DNA of 64,000 bases from Bradyrhizobium sp. OK095 (GCF_900109945.1 NZ_FOBX01000003.1:496001-560000), one strand, 5' to 3'; counted from the stretch's first letter, positions 8,059 through 17,327 are shown. Notes: generated by a model not told the origin, from the sequence alone. Made by a program: numbers and translations.

Positions 8059-9441
8059 ATGTCCATGCTGCCCAATTCGCAAGAAGCCCGGGATGTGGCC
8101 TACCAGCTCCATTCTTACACCAATGCGCGCGCCCATCAGCAGGCCGGTCCGCTGGTGATCGAGCGCGGCGAGGGCCCTTACGTGTTCGACGCGTCGGGCA
8201 AGCGCTATTTCGAGGCGATGGCGGGCCTGTGGAGCGTCGGGCTCGGCTTCAACGAGAAGCGGCTGGTCGACGCCGCGCACAAGCAGATGCTGGCGCTGCC
8301 GTTCTACCACACGTTCTCCGCCAAATCGCACGGGCCCTCGATCGATCTCGCTGAGAAGCTGGTGTCGCTCGCGCCTGTGCCGATGAGCAAGGTGTTCTTC
8401 ACCAATTCCGGCTCGGAGGCCAACGACACCGTTCTGAAGCTGATCGCCTACCGCTCGAACGCGCTCGGCCAGCCCCAGCGCAAGAAGATCATCAGCCGCA
8501 TGCGCGCCTATCACGGCGTCACCATTGCGTCCGCAAGCCTCACGGGCCTGCCGAACAACCATCGTTCGTTCGACCTGCCGCTGCCGAACATCCTGCACAC
8601 GGGCTCGCCGCATTTCTACAAGGACGGCGCGCCCGGCGAGAGCGAGGAAGCTTTTGCGACGCGCCGGGCGGAAGAGCTCGACGCAATGATCCAGAAAGAA
8701 GGGCCGGAGACGATCGCGGCCTTCTTCGGTGAGCCGGTGATGGGGGCGGGCGGCGTCATCGTGCCGCCGGCGACCTATTGGGACAAGATCCAGGCGGTCC
8801 TGAAGAAGTACGACATCCTGCTTGTCGCCGACGAGGTGATCTGCGGTTTCGGCCGCACCGGCAAGATGTTCGGCTGCGAGACCTATGGCATCAAGCCTGA
8901 CGTGCTCGTGGTCTCCAAGCAGATCACCTCGAGCTATTTCCCGTTCTCGGCGATCCTGATGAATGACAAGATGTTCGAGCCGATCGCGGACGAGAGCAAC
9001 AAGATCGGTGTGCTCGGCCACGGGTTCACCGCGGGCGGCCATCCCGTCGGCTCGGCGATCGCGCTCGAAAACCTGAAGATCATCGAGGAGCGCGGCCTGG
9101 TCGCGCATGCCGCCGAGCTCGGCGGCTACATGCAGGGCAAGCTGCGCGAGCTCACCAGCCATCCGCTGGTCGGCGAGGTCCGCGGCGTCGGCATGATCGC
9201 GGCGATCGAGCTCGTGCTCGACAAGGGCCGCAAGACGGCAGCAGCGACGCCCGGCGCCGTCGGCGGCATGGCCAGCCGCATGCTCCAGGAGCGCGGTGTG
9301 ATCTCGCGCAACATGCTCGATGCCATCGCCATCTGCCCGCCGCTGATCGTCACCAAGGCCCAGATCGACGAGCTGATCGCGGCGATCACTGGCGTGCTGA
9401 ATGATATGATGCCGGAAGTCGCGAAGCTGACGCCGGCGTAA
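8059..9441 (+). CDS. Class III (omega-amino acid:pyruvate type) aminotransferase
   Basis: A 460-aa PLP enzyme of the omega-transaminase group, moving an amino group from a beta/omega-amino acid or amine, usually to pyruvate. Seen: the substrate/PLP segment FFTNSGSEANDTVLKL, YHGVTIASASLTGLP, the Asp that binds the pyridine nitrogen (LLVADEVICGFGRTGK), and the PLP lysine in VVSKQITSSYFP; then GFTAGGHPVGSAIALENL. Start at 8059 is supported by AAGGGA upstream. The track from class III folds to a precise substrate (beta-alanine, GABA, taurine, polyamines) is not possible from sequence. It stands alone and is followed by an 85-bp palindromic repeat. Confidence 0.92.
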   Translation: MSMLPNSQEARDVAYQLHSYTNARAHQQAGPLVIERGEGPYVFDASGKRYFEAMAGLWSVGLGFNEKRLVDAAHKQMLALPFYHTFSAKSHGPSIDLAEKLVSLAPVPMSKVFFTNSGSEANDTVLKLIAYRSNALGQPQRKKIISRMRAYHGVTIASASLTGLPNNHRSFDLPLPNILHTGSPHFYKDGAPGESEEAFATRRAEELDAMIQKEGPETIAAFFGEPVMGAGGVIVPPATYWDKIQAVLKKYDILLVADEVICGFGRTGKMFGCETYGIKPDVLVVSKQITSSYFPFSAILMNDKMFEPIADESNKIGVLGHGFTAGGHPVGSAIALENLKIIEERGLVAHAAELGGYMQGKLRELTSHPLVGEVRGVGMIAAIELVLDKGRKTAAATPGAVGGMASRMLQERGVISRNMLDAIAICPPLIVTKAQIDELIAAITGVLNDMMPEVAKLTPA

Positions 9442-9464
9442 GCGAAGCCGGCCCGTCAAATTCC

Positions 9465-9549
9465 GTCATTGCGAGCGTAGCGAAGCAATCCAGACCGCAT
9501 CCGCGGAAAGACCCTGGATTGCTTCGTCGCAAGAGCTCCTCGCAATGAC
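9465..9549. repeat. 85-bp palindromic intergenic repeat, family A, copy 1
   Basis: The ends are perfect inverted GTCATTGCGAG / CTCGCAATGAC, with inner arms GCGAAGCAATCCAG and CTGGATTGCTTCG. The copy at 41333-41417 is also exactly 85 bp, with matching arms (in inverted orientation) and a different loop. It lies between converging genes, just after the aminotransferase. Confidence 0.9.
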
Positions 9550-9647
9550 GAGGTTGAAACAGCGAGCCCTTGATCTACCCCCATCACCCCCGCGCAACCG
9601 CGAAGCGGTTGTCGCTGGAGGTGCTTGCCATACTGGCTCGCACCTCA

Positions 9648-10817
9648 TCAGGATGGCGGTTTGACCGCGTCCGCCCGCTGAACCCCGATCACGCGGCCTT
9701 TCTCGACCGCAAGCGCCAGCTCGCCGCGCTTCAGCTTCAGCGCGGCATCGCCGAACAGCTCGCGGCGCCAGCCGTGCAGCGCCGGCACGTCGGCTTCGTC
9801 ATTGGCTGCGATCTCTTCGAGATCGTCCACGGTGGCGATCACCTTGCTGGCGACGGCATGGCGCTCGGCGGTCATCCGCAGCAGCACCTTCAACAGCTCG
9901 ACGATCGCTGCGCCATTGTTATTGTTGCGCGGCTTTTCCAGCTTCGGCAGCGTGGCTGGGTCCCGCGCCAGCCCGCGCGTGACCGCGGCAACGATATCCG
10001 CGCCCCATTTCGACTTCTCAAACCCCTTCGGCACCGAGCGCAGGTTCGCGAGCTTTTCCAGCGTGTTCGGCGCGTGGGTCGCGATATCGCTGATGGCCTC
10101 GTCGCGCAGCACGCGGCCGCGCGGCACGTCGCGGCTCTGCGCTTCCTGCTCGCGCCAGGCGGCGACCTCCATCAGGACCGCGAGGTCCTTCGGCTTGCGC
10201 ACCCGTGTCTTCAGCCGTTCCCAGGCGCGTTCGGGGTGGAAGTCGTAAGTCTTCGGCGAGGTCAGGACCTCCATCTCGATGGAGACCCATTCGCTGCGGT
10301 GGCGCTTCTTCAAATCGGCATCGAGCGCCGCGAACACGTCGCGCAAATGCGTGACGTCGGACTCCGCGTAATGCATCTGCTCCTTGGTCAGCGGCCGGCG
10401 CGACCAGTCGGTGAAGCGGTGGGTCTTGTCCGGGCGATGGCCGGCGACCTTCTCGACCAGCGCGTCGTAAGCGATGCTGTCGCCATAGCCGAGCACCATG
10501 GCCGCGACCTGGGTGTCGAACACCGGGTGCGGAATGATGTTGGCCTGGTGCCAGATGATCTCGATGTCCTGCCGGGCGGCGTGGAACACCTTCAGCACGG
10601 CCTCGTTGGCCATCAGCTCGTAGAACGGCTTGAGGTCGATGCCCTCGGCCAGGGCGTCGATGACGATCGCTTCCTCGGCGCTGGCCAACTGCACCACGCA
10701 CAACAGCGGGTAATAGGTGGTCTCGCGCAGGAACTCGGTATCGACTGTTATGACGGGGTGCTTGGCCAACCGGCTGCAGGCAGCCGCGAGGTCAGCGGTG
10801 GTGGTAATCAAATCCAT
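9648..10817 (-). CDS. rnd: Ribonuclease D
   Basis: A 3'-5' exoribonuclease that trims tRNA and other stable RNA precursors. The DEDDy exonuclease domain (about residues 1-190) has all motifs: VDTEFLRE (Exo I), [13 protein letters not shown] (Exo II) and YAESDVTHL (Exo III with Tyr and Asp). An HRDC domain follows (about 210-290: [19 protein letters not shown], then [11 protein letters not shown]). The length of 389 aa is normal. It is a single gene transcribed toward the 85-bp repeat. Confidence 0.95.
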   Translation of the reverse strand: MDLITTTADLAAACSRLAKHPVITVDTEFLRETTYYPLLCVVQLASAEEAIVIDALAEGIDLKPFYELMANEAVLKVFHAARQDIEIIWHQANIIPHPVFDTQVAAMVLGYGDSIAYDALVEKVAGHRPDKTHRFTDWSRRPLTKEQMHYAESDVTHLRDVFAALDADLKKRHRSEWVSIEMEVLTSPKTYDFHPERAWERLKTRVRKPKDLAVLMEVAAWREQEAQSRDVPRGRVLRDEAISDIATHAPNTLEKLANLRSVPKGFEKSKWGADIVAAVTRGLARDPATLPKLEKPRNNNNGAAIVELLKVLLRMTAERHAVASKVIATVDDLEEIAANDEADVPALHGWRRELFGDAALKLKRGELALAVEKGRVIGVQRADAVKPPS

Positions 10818-10932
10818 GAAAGGCCCATGACAAGTACATCAGCCGTTCTGCCGAAAGCACTGTTATGTCAAGGGGCTCTAAGCGAATTCGAGGCTTGCAT
10901 CGGGCCGGAATCGCCTGTTTCCGACGAAATGC

Positions 10933-11043
10933 CTATTCGTAACGGACCCGCTGCGAGGATTTGCGGGCGCAGGGCAACGCCACCACAAGCACGCACATGG
11001 CGACCAGAGCCAATCCCAGGAACTCGAAAACCAACAGATCCAC
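10933..11043 (-). CDS. Small single-pass membrane protein, 36 aa
   Basis: From a GTG at 11043 with a strong GGGGGGA ribosome site about 9 nt upstream, the frame encodes one hydrophobic helix (LLVFEFLGLALVAMCVLVVAL) followed by a basic tail (ARKSSQRVRYE). The composition, positive-inside tail and ribosome site support a real small membrane protein. No family is recognised. It lies alone between rnd and a pseudogene. Confidence 0.5.
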   Translation of the reverse strand: MDLLVFEFLGLALVAMCVLVVALPCARKSSQRVRYE

Positions 11044-11178
11044 GGCAAAAATCCCCCCAGAAACATTGCTAGATTTGTCTGGGGTGAATTGAGGGTCTGT
11101 TAATTCTCTTGGTTACCGGCGGCGGGCCGGGCCGGATGGTGGACGGGGGGTTAACGGGGCGGGGCGCCGCGGGTGGAC

Positions 11179-11609
11179 CTAATCTGTCGACACGGCCAAG
11201 GGCTCCGTCGGCGCGTCGACCCATTGAACCTTGTCCGATTGGAACCGGGCCCATTTGCTGAAGCCGTGTTCGGGATCAGCCTTGAGGCGGTCGCCGATCA
11301 GTTTCGCAAGCTCGTCGTGGCGTTGACGTTCCTCCGGCAGGGCGGGGTGGGGTGGGTTTTGTGGGGGGTCTTTCCCTCTCGATATGCACTCTCCCACCGC
11401 AGCCAGATCTCCCACGACTCCCGCACCAACGAAAGCAGATTCGGATCGATGGGGCTCAGCAGGAAGCGCGACGAATAGTCGTCTCTCTCCCCGTCGAACT
11501 GTCGTTCGTAGATGTGCGGCCGACCAAGATAGTTGGCAACACCGAGTTCTGGCCCATCGTAGTATTTGTTCATGGTGTAAACGCGGTCCCAGACATCTGT
11601 GCTCATCAT
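11179..11609 (-). pseudogene. Frameshifted conserved hypothetical gene
   Basis: The protein starts MSTDVWDRVYTMNKYYDGP near 11606 and reads SPIDPNLLSLVRESWEIWLRW in one frame; the homologous-looking continuation (ALPEERQRHDELAKLIGDRL ... STD) is in another frame ending at 11179. The switch falls in the minus-strand run ACCCACCCCACCCCGCCC around 11340-11357, where removing five bases (one CCCAC unit) restores a single frame. The disruption is therefore explained by slippage or a short tandem duplication. A sequencing error is possible. Function unknown. It lies downstream of the ABC binding-protein gene on the same strand. Confidence 0.7.
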
Positions 11610-11770
11610 GCCAGCTTGGCAGAATCGATCGCACACTTCCAGCGAGCGGAGTTGAGTTGGCCAAGGGCCTGGCCCACCACTTCCGCCTGCCAAGATTGGT
11701 CCTTCCAGAAACGGCTTCGGCGCTCCGCATGACCGGAGCGCCGAAGTTTGTTCGCGTGCTATCGGCGGCC

Positions 11771-13090
11771 TTACGGCAGCTTCAGCGACGTCTCCGCATT
11801 GTACGGCTTGAGCGTCTCGTCGGCGGCCTTCTGGGCGGCGACCAGCGCTTCCTTCGGCTGCTTCTTGCCGTTGAGGACCAGCATCACCTCGTCCTCCAGC
11901 GTCTTGCGCACCGGGACGGTCTTGTAGGTTGCAAACCACGGCTTTGCGACGTCGAGCTGCTCGACGGCGGTCTTGGCGTCCGGGTTCTTGTTCAGGAAGT
12001 CGACCATGTCAGGCGTCTTGTAGGCGGCCATGTTGGGCGCGAAATAGCCGGTGGCGCGGCTCCACCAGGCGCTCTTCTCGGGCGAGGTCATCCACTTGAT
12101 CAGCGTCCAGGCGGCCTTCTGCTTGTCGGCTTCGAGACCGGCTGGAATAATCAGCGAGGCGCCGCCGATCGGCACGGCGTTGCGGACGTTGCGCGGGATG
12201 AAGGCGACCTTGTAGTTGAACTTGGCGTTGTCGCGCACATAAGTCAGCGAGCCCGTGGACAGCATCATCATCGCGGCGTTGCCGGAGATGAAGGAGGTGC
12301 TGACGGCGGGTCCCGGCGTGGCACCGGGGGCGTGGACCTTGTGCTTGTAGACGAGGTCGTTCCACCAGGTCAGCGCGCCGAGCATCGAGGGCGTGTCGTA
12401 ATAGACCTCGCCGCCGAACTCCTCGTTGTAGTAGCGCCCGCCATTGGTCATGGTGAGCGTTTCCATCATCCAGCCGCAATAGTCATAGGCGCAGGGGATC
12501 GCGATGCCCCATTGGGTCACCTTGTCGCCCTCGCGCTTGGTGAGCTTCTTGGCCCAGTCGGTCAATTCAGCCCAGGTCTGCGGTGGCTTGCTCGGATCGA
12601 GGCCGGCTTCCTTGGCCTTGTCGGCGTTGATGTAGAGCAGCGGCGTCGAATTGTGGAAGGGCACGCCGTAGACCGAGCGGTCGATCACCGCGTTGCCCTG
12701 AAGTGCGGGGAAGAACTGGCCCAAAAACTTTTCTTTGGTGGTCCCGTCGGCGGCGATCAGGCCGTCGAGATTGGTGAGCTCGTTCTCGATCTGCATGTCG
12801 AGCAGGAAGTTCGCCGACATGATCACGGCGGACGGCGGCTTGCCGGCCTTGATCGACGCGCGCGTCTTGATCAGCGTGTCATCATACGAGCCGGTGTAGA
12901 CGGCGGTCGCCTTGATATCAGGATGACCGTCGTTGAATTCCTTGATCAAGGTGCCCATGTCGCGGGCGAGCTTGCCGTCGACTGGAACGGGGAAGAACAG
13001 ATCAATCTCGGTTGGACCTTCGGCCAGCGCCGGGAAGGCGAGGGCGCCTGCCATTGCTATGCCGAGCATGAGCCTGCGGGTAAACAGCAT
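11771..13090 (-). CDS. ABC transporter substrate-binding protein, UgpB-like
   Basis: The 439-aa periplasmic protein has a signal peptide (RRLMLGIAMAGALAFPALA, then AEG) and a family 1 solute-binding fold, best resembling glycerol-3-phosphate binding proteins (EIDLFFPVPVDGKLARDM, YTGSYDDTLIKTRASI). The ATG at 13090 begins the signal peptide. It is the last gene of an operon with two permeases and a phosphodiesterase, starting 11 nt after the second permease. The linked phosphodiesterase suggests a phosphodiester or phospho-sugar ligand (inference). No ATP-binding subunit is encoded nearby. Confidence 0.88.
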   Translation of the reverse strand: MLFTRRLMLGIAMAGALAFPALAEGPTEIDLFFPVPVDGKLARDMGTLIKEFNDGHPDIKATAVYTGSYDDTLIKTRASIKAGKPPSAVIMSANFLLDMQIENELTNLDGLIAADGTTKEKFLGQFFPALQGNAVIDRSVYGVPFHNSTPLLYINADKAKEAGLDPSKPPQTWAELTDWAKKLTKREGDKVTQWGIAIPCAYDYCGWMMETLTMTNGGRYYNEEFGGEVYYDTPSMLGALTWWNDLVYKHKVHAPGATPGPAVSTSFISGNAAMMMLSTGSLTYVRDNAKFNYKVAFIPRNVRNAVPIGGASLIIPAGLEADKQKAAWTLIKWMTSPEKSAWWSRATGYFAPNMAAYKTPDMVDFLNKNPDAKTAVEQLDVAKPWFATYKTVPVRKTLEDEVMLVLNGKKQPKEALVAAQKAADETLKPYNAETSLKLP

Positions 13091-13101
13091 CGAAGAATCT
13101 C

Positions 13102-13971
13102 CTATTTGATGCCTGAGGTGACGAAAGAACTGATGAAACGCTTCTGGAAGATCAGGAAGGTGACGAGCAGCGGCGCGATCACCATCAGCGTGCCGGCGGC
13201 GATGGTGCCCCAGGCCTGCGTGCCTTCGGCGGTCGCGGTGAAGACGGACAGACCCACAGTGAGCGGCCGCTTGTCCGGCGAATTGATCACCATCAGCGGC
13301 CACAGGAAGTCGTTCCAGTGGCTGGTGACGGAGATGATGGCGAACGCCGAGAAGCTCGGCATCGACAGCGGAATGTAGATGTGGCGGATGCGCTGGAACA
13401 GGCTGGCGCCGTCGATCAGGGCGGCGTCCTCCAGCTCGGTCGGGATCGCCTCGAAGGCCTGCCGCATCAGGAAGGTGCCGAAGGCCGAGGCGAAGAACGG
13501 CATCATCACGCCGGTGAGCGTGTCATAGAGGCCGAGCTGCGCCACGAGCTTCAGGTTCGGCACGATCAAGAGCACCGGCACCAGCATCAGCTGCATCAGG
13601 AACAGATAGAAGATCAGCGACTTCCCGGCGAAGTCGAGCCGCGCAAAGGCAAAGCCCGCCAGCGTGATCGTGACGAACTGCACCAGCAGGATGCCGGTGC
13701 AGATGATCGTGGTGTTGAGGGTGTAGCGCGGGAAATCGCCGATCTCCCAGGCATCCCTGACATTATCGAGCGTCGGCTTCAGGCTCGGCATCAGCTCGGC
13801 CATGAGATTGATGCCGTCGGAGGCCGGGCGCAGCGTCGCCACGCCCATCCACAGGAACGGAATCAGCCAGACGATTGCGAGCAGCACGGTCAGCAAAAAG
13901 CCGAGCTTGGGCGTGATCTCGTTTCGGGTCGCGAGCGGGGCGTCCTTCCACAGCGCATCGATCAGCTTCAT
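13102..13971 (-). CDS. ABC transporter permease, UgpE/MalG type
   Basis: A 289-aa inner-membrane protein with about six transmembrane segments and the EAA coupling loop (EDAALIDGASLFQRIRHIYIP) that docks on the ATPase. The start ATG overlaps the stop of the upstream permease gene by four bases (ATGA), a sign of coupled translation. It forms a heterodimer with that permease in carbohydrate-type (CUT1) importers. The closest visible type is UgpE/MalG, based on the C-terminal loop position; the cargo is unknown. Confidence 0.92.
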   Translation of the reverse strand: MKLIDALWKDAPLATRNEITPKLGFLLTVLLAIVWLIPFLWMGVATLRPASDGINLMAELMPSLKPTLDNVRDAWEIGDFPRYTLNTTIICTGILLVQFVTITLAGFAFARLDFAGKSLIFYLFLMQLMLVPVLLIVPNLKLVAQLGLYDTLTGVMMPFFASAFGTFLMRQAFEAIPTELEDAALIDGASLFQRIRHIYIPLSMPSFSAFAIISVTSHWNDFLWPLMVINSPDKRPLTVGLSVFTATAEGTQAWGTIAAGTLMVIAPLLVTFLIFQKRFISSFVTSGIK

Positions 13972-14918
13972 GGCCCGCCCTCGCGGTTGGCCATCGTGCG
14001 GAACGAGAGCGCGGTGAGACCCATCAGGACGGCGAGCGTCAGCAGCGTTGCCGCCGAAGCCTTGCCGATGTCGTAATGCTCGACCGCCTGCTGGTAGATG
14101 TAGAACAGCACGAGATTGGTCGCGTTGGACGGCCCGCCCTTGGTCATGACGAAGACGTGGTCAACCTGCGTCACCGCGTTGAGCGTGGCGATGACGATGA
14201 CGAACAGGAAGGTGGGCTTGAGCTCCGGCAGGATGATGTGGCGGAATCGCATGAACGGACCTGCGCCGTCGAGATGCGCGGCTTCCATGACGTCCTCGGG
14301 CACGGCCTGGAGGCCGGCGAGGAAGAACAGCATGTAATAGCCGGCGTTCTTCCAGATCGTGATGACCATGATCGCGTAAAGCGCGATGTCGGAATCGCCG
14401 AGCCAGTTCGGCAGCACCGGAAGCAGGCGGCCGATGTAATAGTCGAGCAGGCCGACATTGGGCAGGAAGATAAACAGGAACAGCGCGGAGGCCGCGACCA
14501 TCGGGATCAGCACCGGCAGGAACAGAGCGGCGCGCAATGCGCTGTTCACGGCGCTGGTGCGGGCGAGAGCCAGCGCGAACAGCAGCGCAAGTCCGATGCT
14601 CGGGATCGCGGTGCCGACGGCATAGACGAGGTTGTTGACGACGGCGCCGGTGAAATAGGGATCGGCAAGCACCGCGCTGATATTGTCGAGGCCGACGAAA
14701 CGGACCGGCGCCTTCGGTGTTGCACGCTGATAGAGCGCGTCGACGAACACGCGGCCCATCGCGCCATAGGTGAACAGCGCGAGGAAGACCAGCGACGGCA
14801 GCAGCAGGAGATAGGCAGGCAGCGAGGCTTTGAAGCGATCAGAAAACCGCCTCACGACGTGCAGACGCGGTGCCGCCGATGCCGCGACCGGGAGAGTCGC
14901 GGGTTCAGCGAGGCTCAT
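13968..14918 (-). CDS. ABC transporter permease, UgpA/MalF type
   Basis: A 316-aa inner-membrane protein with six predicted helices and the EAA loop (EDVMEAAHLDGAGPFMRFRHI). The ATG at 14918 lies one base after the stop of the phosphodiesterase gene; an in-frame codon further upstream would overlap that gene more and is less likely. It overlaps the next permease by four bases. Together they form the membrane channel of a CUT1-type importer. Confidence 0.92.
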   Translation of the reverse strand: MSLAEPATLPVAASAAPRLHVVRRFSDRFKASLPAYLLLLPSLVFLALFTYGAMGRVFVDALYQRATPKAPVRFVGLDNISAVLADPYFTGAVVNNLVYAVGTAIPSIGLALLFALALARTSAVNSALRAALFLPVLIPMVAASALFLFIFLPNVGLLDYYIGRLLPVLPNWLGDSDIALYAIMVITIWKNAGYYMLFFLAGLQAVPEDVMEAAHLDGAGPFMRFRHIILPELKPTFLFVIVIATLNAVTQVDHVFVMTKGGPSNATNLVLFYIYQQAVEHYDIGKASAATLLTLAVLMGLTALSFRTMANREGGP

Positions 14919-14919
14919 G

Positions 14920-15771
14920 TCACCGCGCCGGGAAGTTGAGCGCATAGTCGCGGCCGTCCATTCCCGCAGGTGGCTCGAACGGAAAGCGCAGACTGGTATC
15001 GAGGAAGTCGTGGCTGTGCACGATGAGGTTCTGATCGTCGATCAGCGCGACGCCATAGGCCGGCGGTTCGTGGCTCGCCAGATGGTCGGTGGCGGTGGCA
15101 TCGAGCTCGAACCAGACCTGGTGGTTGGTGCCGCGCAGGGTCGAGAACGGGATCTTGCCGTAGCTGCCGAAGATCGGACGGTGCACATGGCCGAAGAAGA
15201 GGTGGCGGATGCGCGACCGGTAAGGCGCGATCACCTCGGCGAATTCCGCGCTCTGCTTAAGCGCAATCTCGTCCATCGCGTGCACGCCGACGGGGAAGGG
15301 CGGATGATGCATGAAGACGACGAACGGCATGTCGGCAGGCGCCGCGGCCAGCGTGCTCGCGAGCCAGCCCAAGCGCTTGGCGCACATCTCACCGGCGTGG
15401 CTGGTCTCATCCAGCGTGTCCAGGAACACGAACTGGCCGTGCTCGGTGGTGCGGGTGCCCTGCACGAAGCCGTTGGGATCGCGCGGCGCTGCCTTGAGGC
15501 CGTCGAGGCAGGCCACGCGCTTGTCGTGGTTGCCGACCATGGCGATGTACGGGATCTTCAGCGCGGCCATCGCCTCGGCGAAATTGGCGTAGGATTCAGG
15601 TTCACCCCAATGGGTGAGGTCGCCGGTCACCACAGCGAAGGCAGCATCGGACTGGTGCTTGTTGATATCGGCAATCGCCGCACCCAGCCGGGCGCGCGGA
15701 TCGAGGCCATAGAGTTTCAGCCCGGGGTTCGCGAGATGCGTGTCGGTGATATGGATGAATTTGAAGGGCAT
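14920..15771 (-). CDS. Calcineurin-like phosphodiesterase, GpdQ/CpdA class
   Basis: A 283-aa binuclear metallophosphoesterase with all metal-binding blocks: ITDTHL, VVTGDLTHW, MVGNHDKR, MHHPPFP and FGHVHRP. Class III members hydrolyse cAMP or glycerophosphodiesters. It is the first gene of an operon with UgpA-, UgpE- and UgpB-like genes, so a role in degrading an imported phosphodiester is the best guess, although the protein has no signal peptide and must act in the cytoplasm. cAMP hydrolysis cannot be excluded. Confidence 0.9.
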   Translation of the reverse strand: MPFKFIHITDTHLANPGLKLYGLDPRARLGAAIADINKHQSDAAFAVVTGDLTHWGEPESYANFAEAMAALKIPYIAMVGNHDKRVACLDGLKAAPRDPNGFVQGTRTTEHGQFVFLDTLDETSHAGEMCAKRLGWLASTLAAAPADMPFVVFMHHPPFPVGVHAMDEIALKQSAEFAEVIAPYRSRIRHLFFGHVHRPIFGSYGKIPFSTLRGTNHQVWFELDATATDHLASHEPPAYGVALIDDQNLIVHSHDFLDTSLRFPFEPPAGMDGRDYALNFPAR

Positions 15772-16036
15772 GGCGCGCTTGTCAGGATCGTTGGAGGATG
15801 GGCGCCTCCGGCAAGACGGCCCTGGACAGGCCGTTAGAGTGCGAGTGTTTCAGTTTGATGACAGTGGTTCCCGCGGCGCAGCAATGATGTGGACATGCCG
15901 TGGACGACCGCACGAGGGCGCTCTGCGGCCGAATGACGTCTCACGATTGAGGTGCCAGATACGATCTACCTTGCCGCGAAGATGCGGTCATGGTTTGCTC
16001 AGGCTGCTCACCAAATTTGCATCACGAGACCTCTGA

Positions 16037-17047
16037 ATGTTGCCACCGCGCGTCGTCCGCAAGCTGGGTTCGCTTGCCGTCTCCCTGCTGCTTGTCGTTC
16101 TCTGTACCGTTCCCGATGCGGTGCGTGCCGAATTCAACTTCGCTCGCTACAAGGAGACCGATCTCGACGAGTTCCTGGCGCGACGGCGACCCGCCACCGG
16201 CATGGACGTCTATCCGATGTCGCCGCTGAAGCTCGACGTCACGCTGGCGTCCCACGGAGGGCCATGTGCGAGCGGCGCGCTGAAGCGCTCCTTGATCACG
16301 AGCGGCATGTCCAAACAGGATGCCGACGGCCTGCAGGCGACCAACTGCATCACGATCCGCTCCGCCAAGGGGCGGGAGCTCAAGGTCTTCATCCAGGACG
16401 TGGTCTACGGCTTTCTCCCGAACGAGGTGCCGGTCGGGGACAAGCTGTCGCTCTATGCGATCCATGCTTTCACCTCGCCTGAGGGGCCGGGACTGCTGGT
16501 CAATGAATTCCTGACTCCGAAGAGTCTTCCGCGCGCCGACGCGCCGAAGAATACAGCGATGACCTCCTGCGGGTGCTGGACCCAGGACGAGCACCCCGGC
16601 GTCGATTTCACCTCCGACAAGGCGGGTGGCCCGGCGGCGGCGATGGCGGACGGCGTCGTCGTCAAGATCGAGAATAGCGAGCAGGCGCCGGGCGATCTTC
16701 CCGTGATTGGCGGCTGCGGCCGCTACGTGGTGCTCAAGCACACCTATCCCAACGGCGGCATCGTCTACACACGTTATGTCCAGCTCGGCCGCATCGTCGG
16801 GCCGAAGGGGGAGCCGCTTGCAGTGGGAGCGAACGTCAAGGCAAAGGACACGATCGGCGAGATCGGCCCCAACAAGGTGCTGCATTTCGAGCTCCGCCCC
16901 GTCGCGCCCGGCACGACGACGACGAACAAGGCCTGGACCGAGCGCTACGCCAATGTGCCCGACATGGAGTGGTCACGCTACGATCCCGTCGATCCGCAGA
17001 AGTTCGACGCGGCATCGTTCGGCGGGGTGCGGAAGGCGACGAAGTAG
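16037..17047 (+). CDS. Degenerate M23 (LytM) peptidase-like secreted protein
   Basis: The 336-aa protein has a signal peptide (LGSLAVSLLLVVLCTV, then AVRAEF) and a C-terminal LytM fold. The first zinc motif is present (HPGVDF), but the loop that should give a His (Y-x-H-L) reads YTRYVQLG and the HxH motif reads KVLHFELR, with Val in place of the first His. The two catalytic histidines are thus absent while part of the metal site remains, as in EnvC/NlpD-like activators that lack protease activity. The N-terminal ~150 residues match no domain I know. Confidence 0.7.
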   Translation: MLPPRVVRKLGSLAVSLLLVVLCTVPDAVRAEFNFARYKETDLDEFLARRRPATGMDVYPMSPLKLDVTLASHGGPCASGALKRSLITSGMSKQDADGLQATNCITIRSAKGRELKVFIQDVVYGFLPNEVPVGDKLSLYAIHAFTSPEGPGLLVNEFLTPKSLPRADAPKNTAMTSCGCWTQDEHPGVDFTSDKAGGPAAAMADGVVVKIENSEQAPGDLPVIGGCGRYVVLKHTYPNGGIVYTRYVQLGRIVGPKGEPLAVGANVKAKDTIGEIGPNKVLHFELRPVAPGTTTTNKAWTERYANVPDMEWSRYDPVDPQKFDAASFGGVRKATK

Positions 17048-17053
17048 GGAGTG

Positions 17054-17311
17054 TCAGGTGCGATTGACGCGCAGGCGCTTTATCTCGGCAATGAGCATGG
17101 GAATGTCTTGCCGCGCGTGGGCGATGAAGTCCTGATCCGCGATCGTCGCACCAGTAAGGTAGATGTCCTCGCCTCCGGTCTGGATGAAGTCAGACCCGCT
17201 GATTTTCTCGCGCGCTTCGATGAACGACCTCCAAGGACCGGCGGTGGCTTGGTCACACCGCAGCTTTATCGCTTCAATATCTTCTTCGGTCAGGATGGGA
17301 ACCTGGGTCAT
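17054..17311 (-). CDS. Conserved hypothetical protein, 85 aa
   Basis: The protein reads TEEDIEAIKLRCDQATAGPW at the N-terminus and ends FIAHARQDIPMLIAEIKRLR. This TPGPW / FIAHAR-DIP pattern is seen in small proteins of unknown function often carried by phages and mobile elements (recollection, not a search). It starts 17 nt after the selO stop on the same strand, so it is probably on the selO transcript. No catalytic motif is visible. Confidence 0.7.
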   Translation of the reverse strand: MTQVPILTEEDIEAIKLRCDQATAGPWRSFIEAREKISGSDFIQTGGEDIYLTGATIADQDFIAHARQDIPMLIAEIKRLRVNRT

Positions 17312-17327
17312 TCGGCGGTCCAGGGCC

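Noticed and set aside
7804..9459. 551-codon minus-strand open frame opposite the aminotransferase gene
   Set aside because: Shadow of the class III aminotransferase; composition (LVDLGLGDDQ..., HDHAD runs) and lack of motifs argue against coding.
11384..13378. 664-codon plus-strand open frame across the ABC binding-protein gene
   Set aside because: Antisense to clear transport genes, no domain, no ribosome site.
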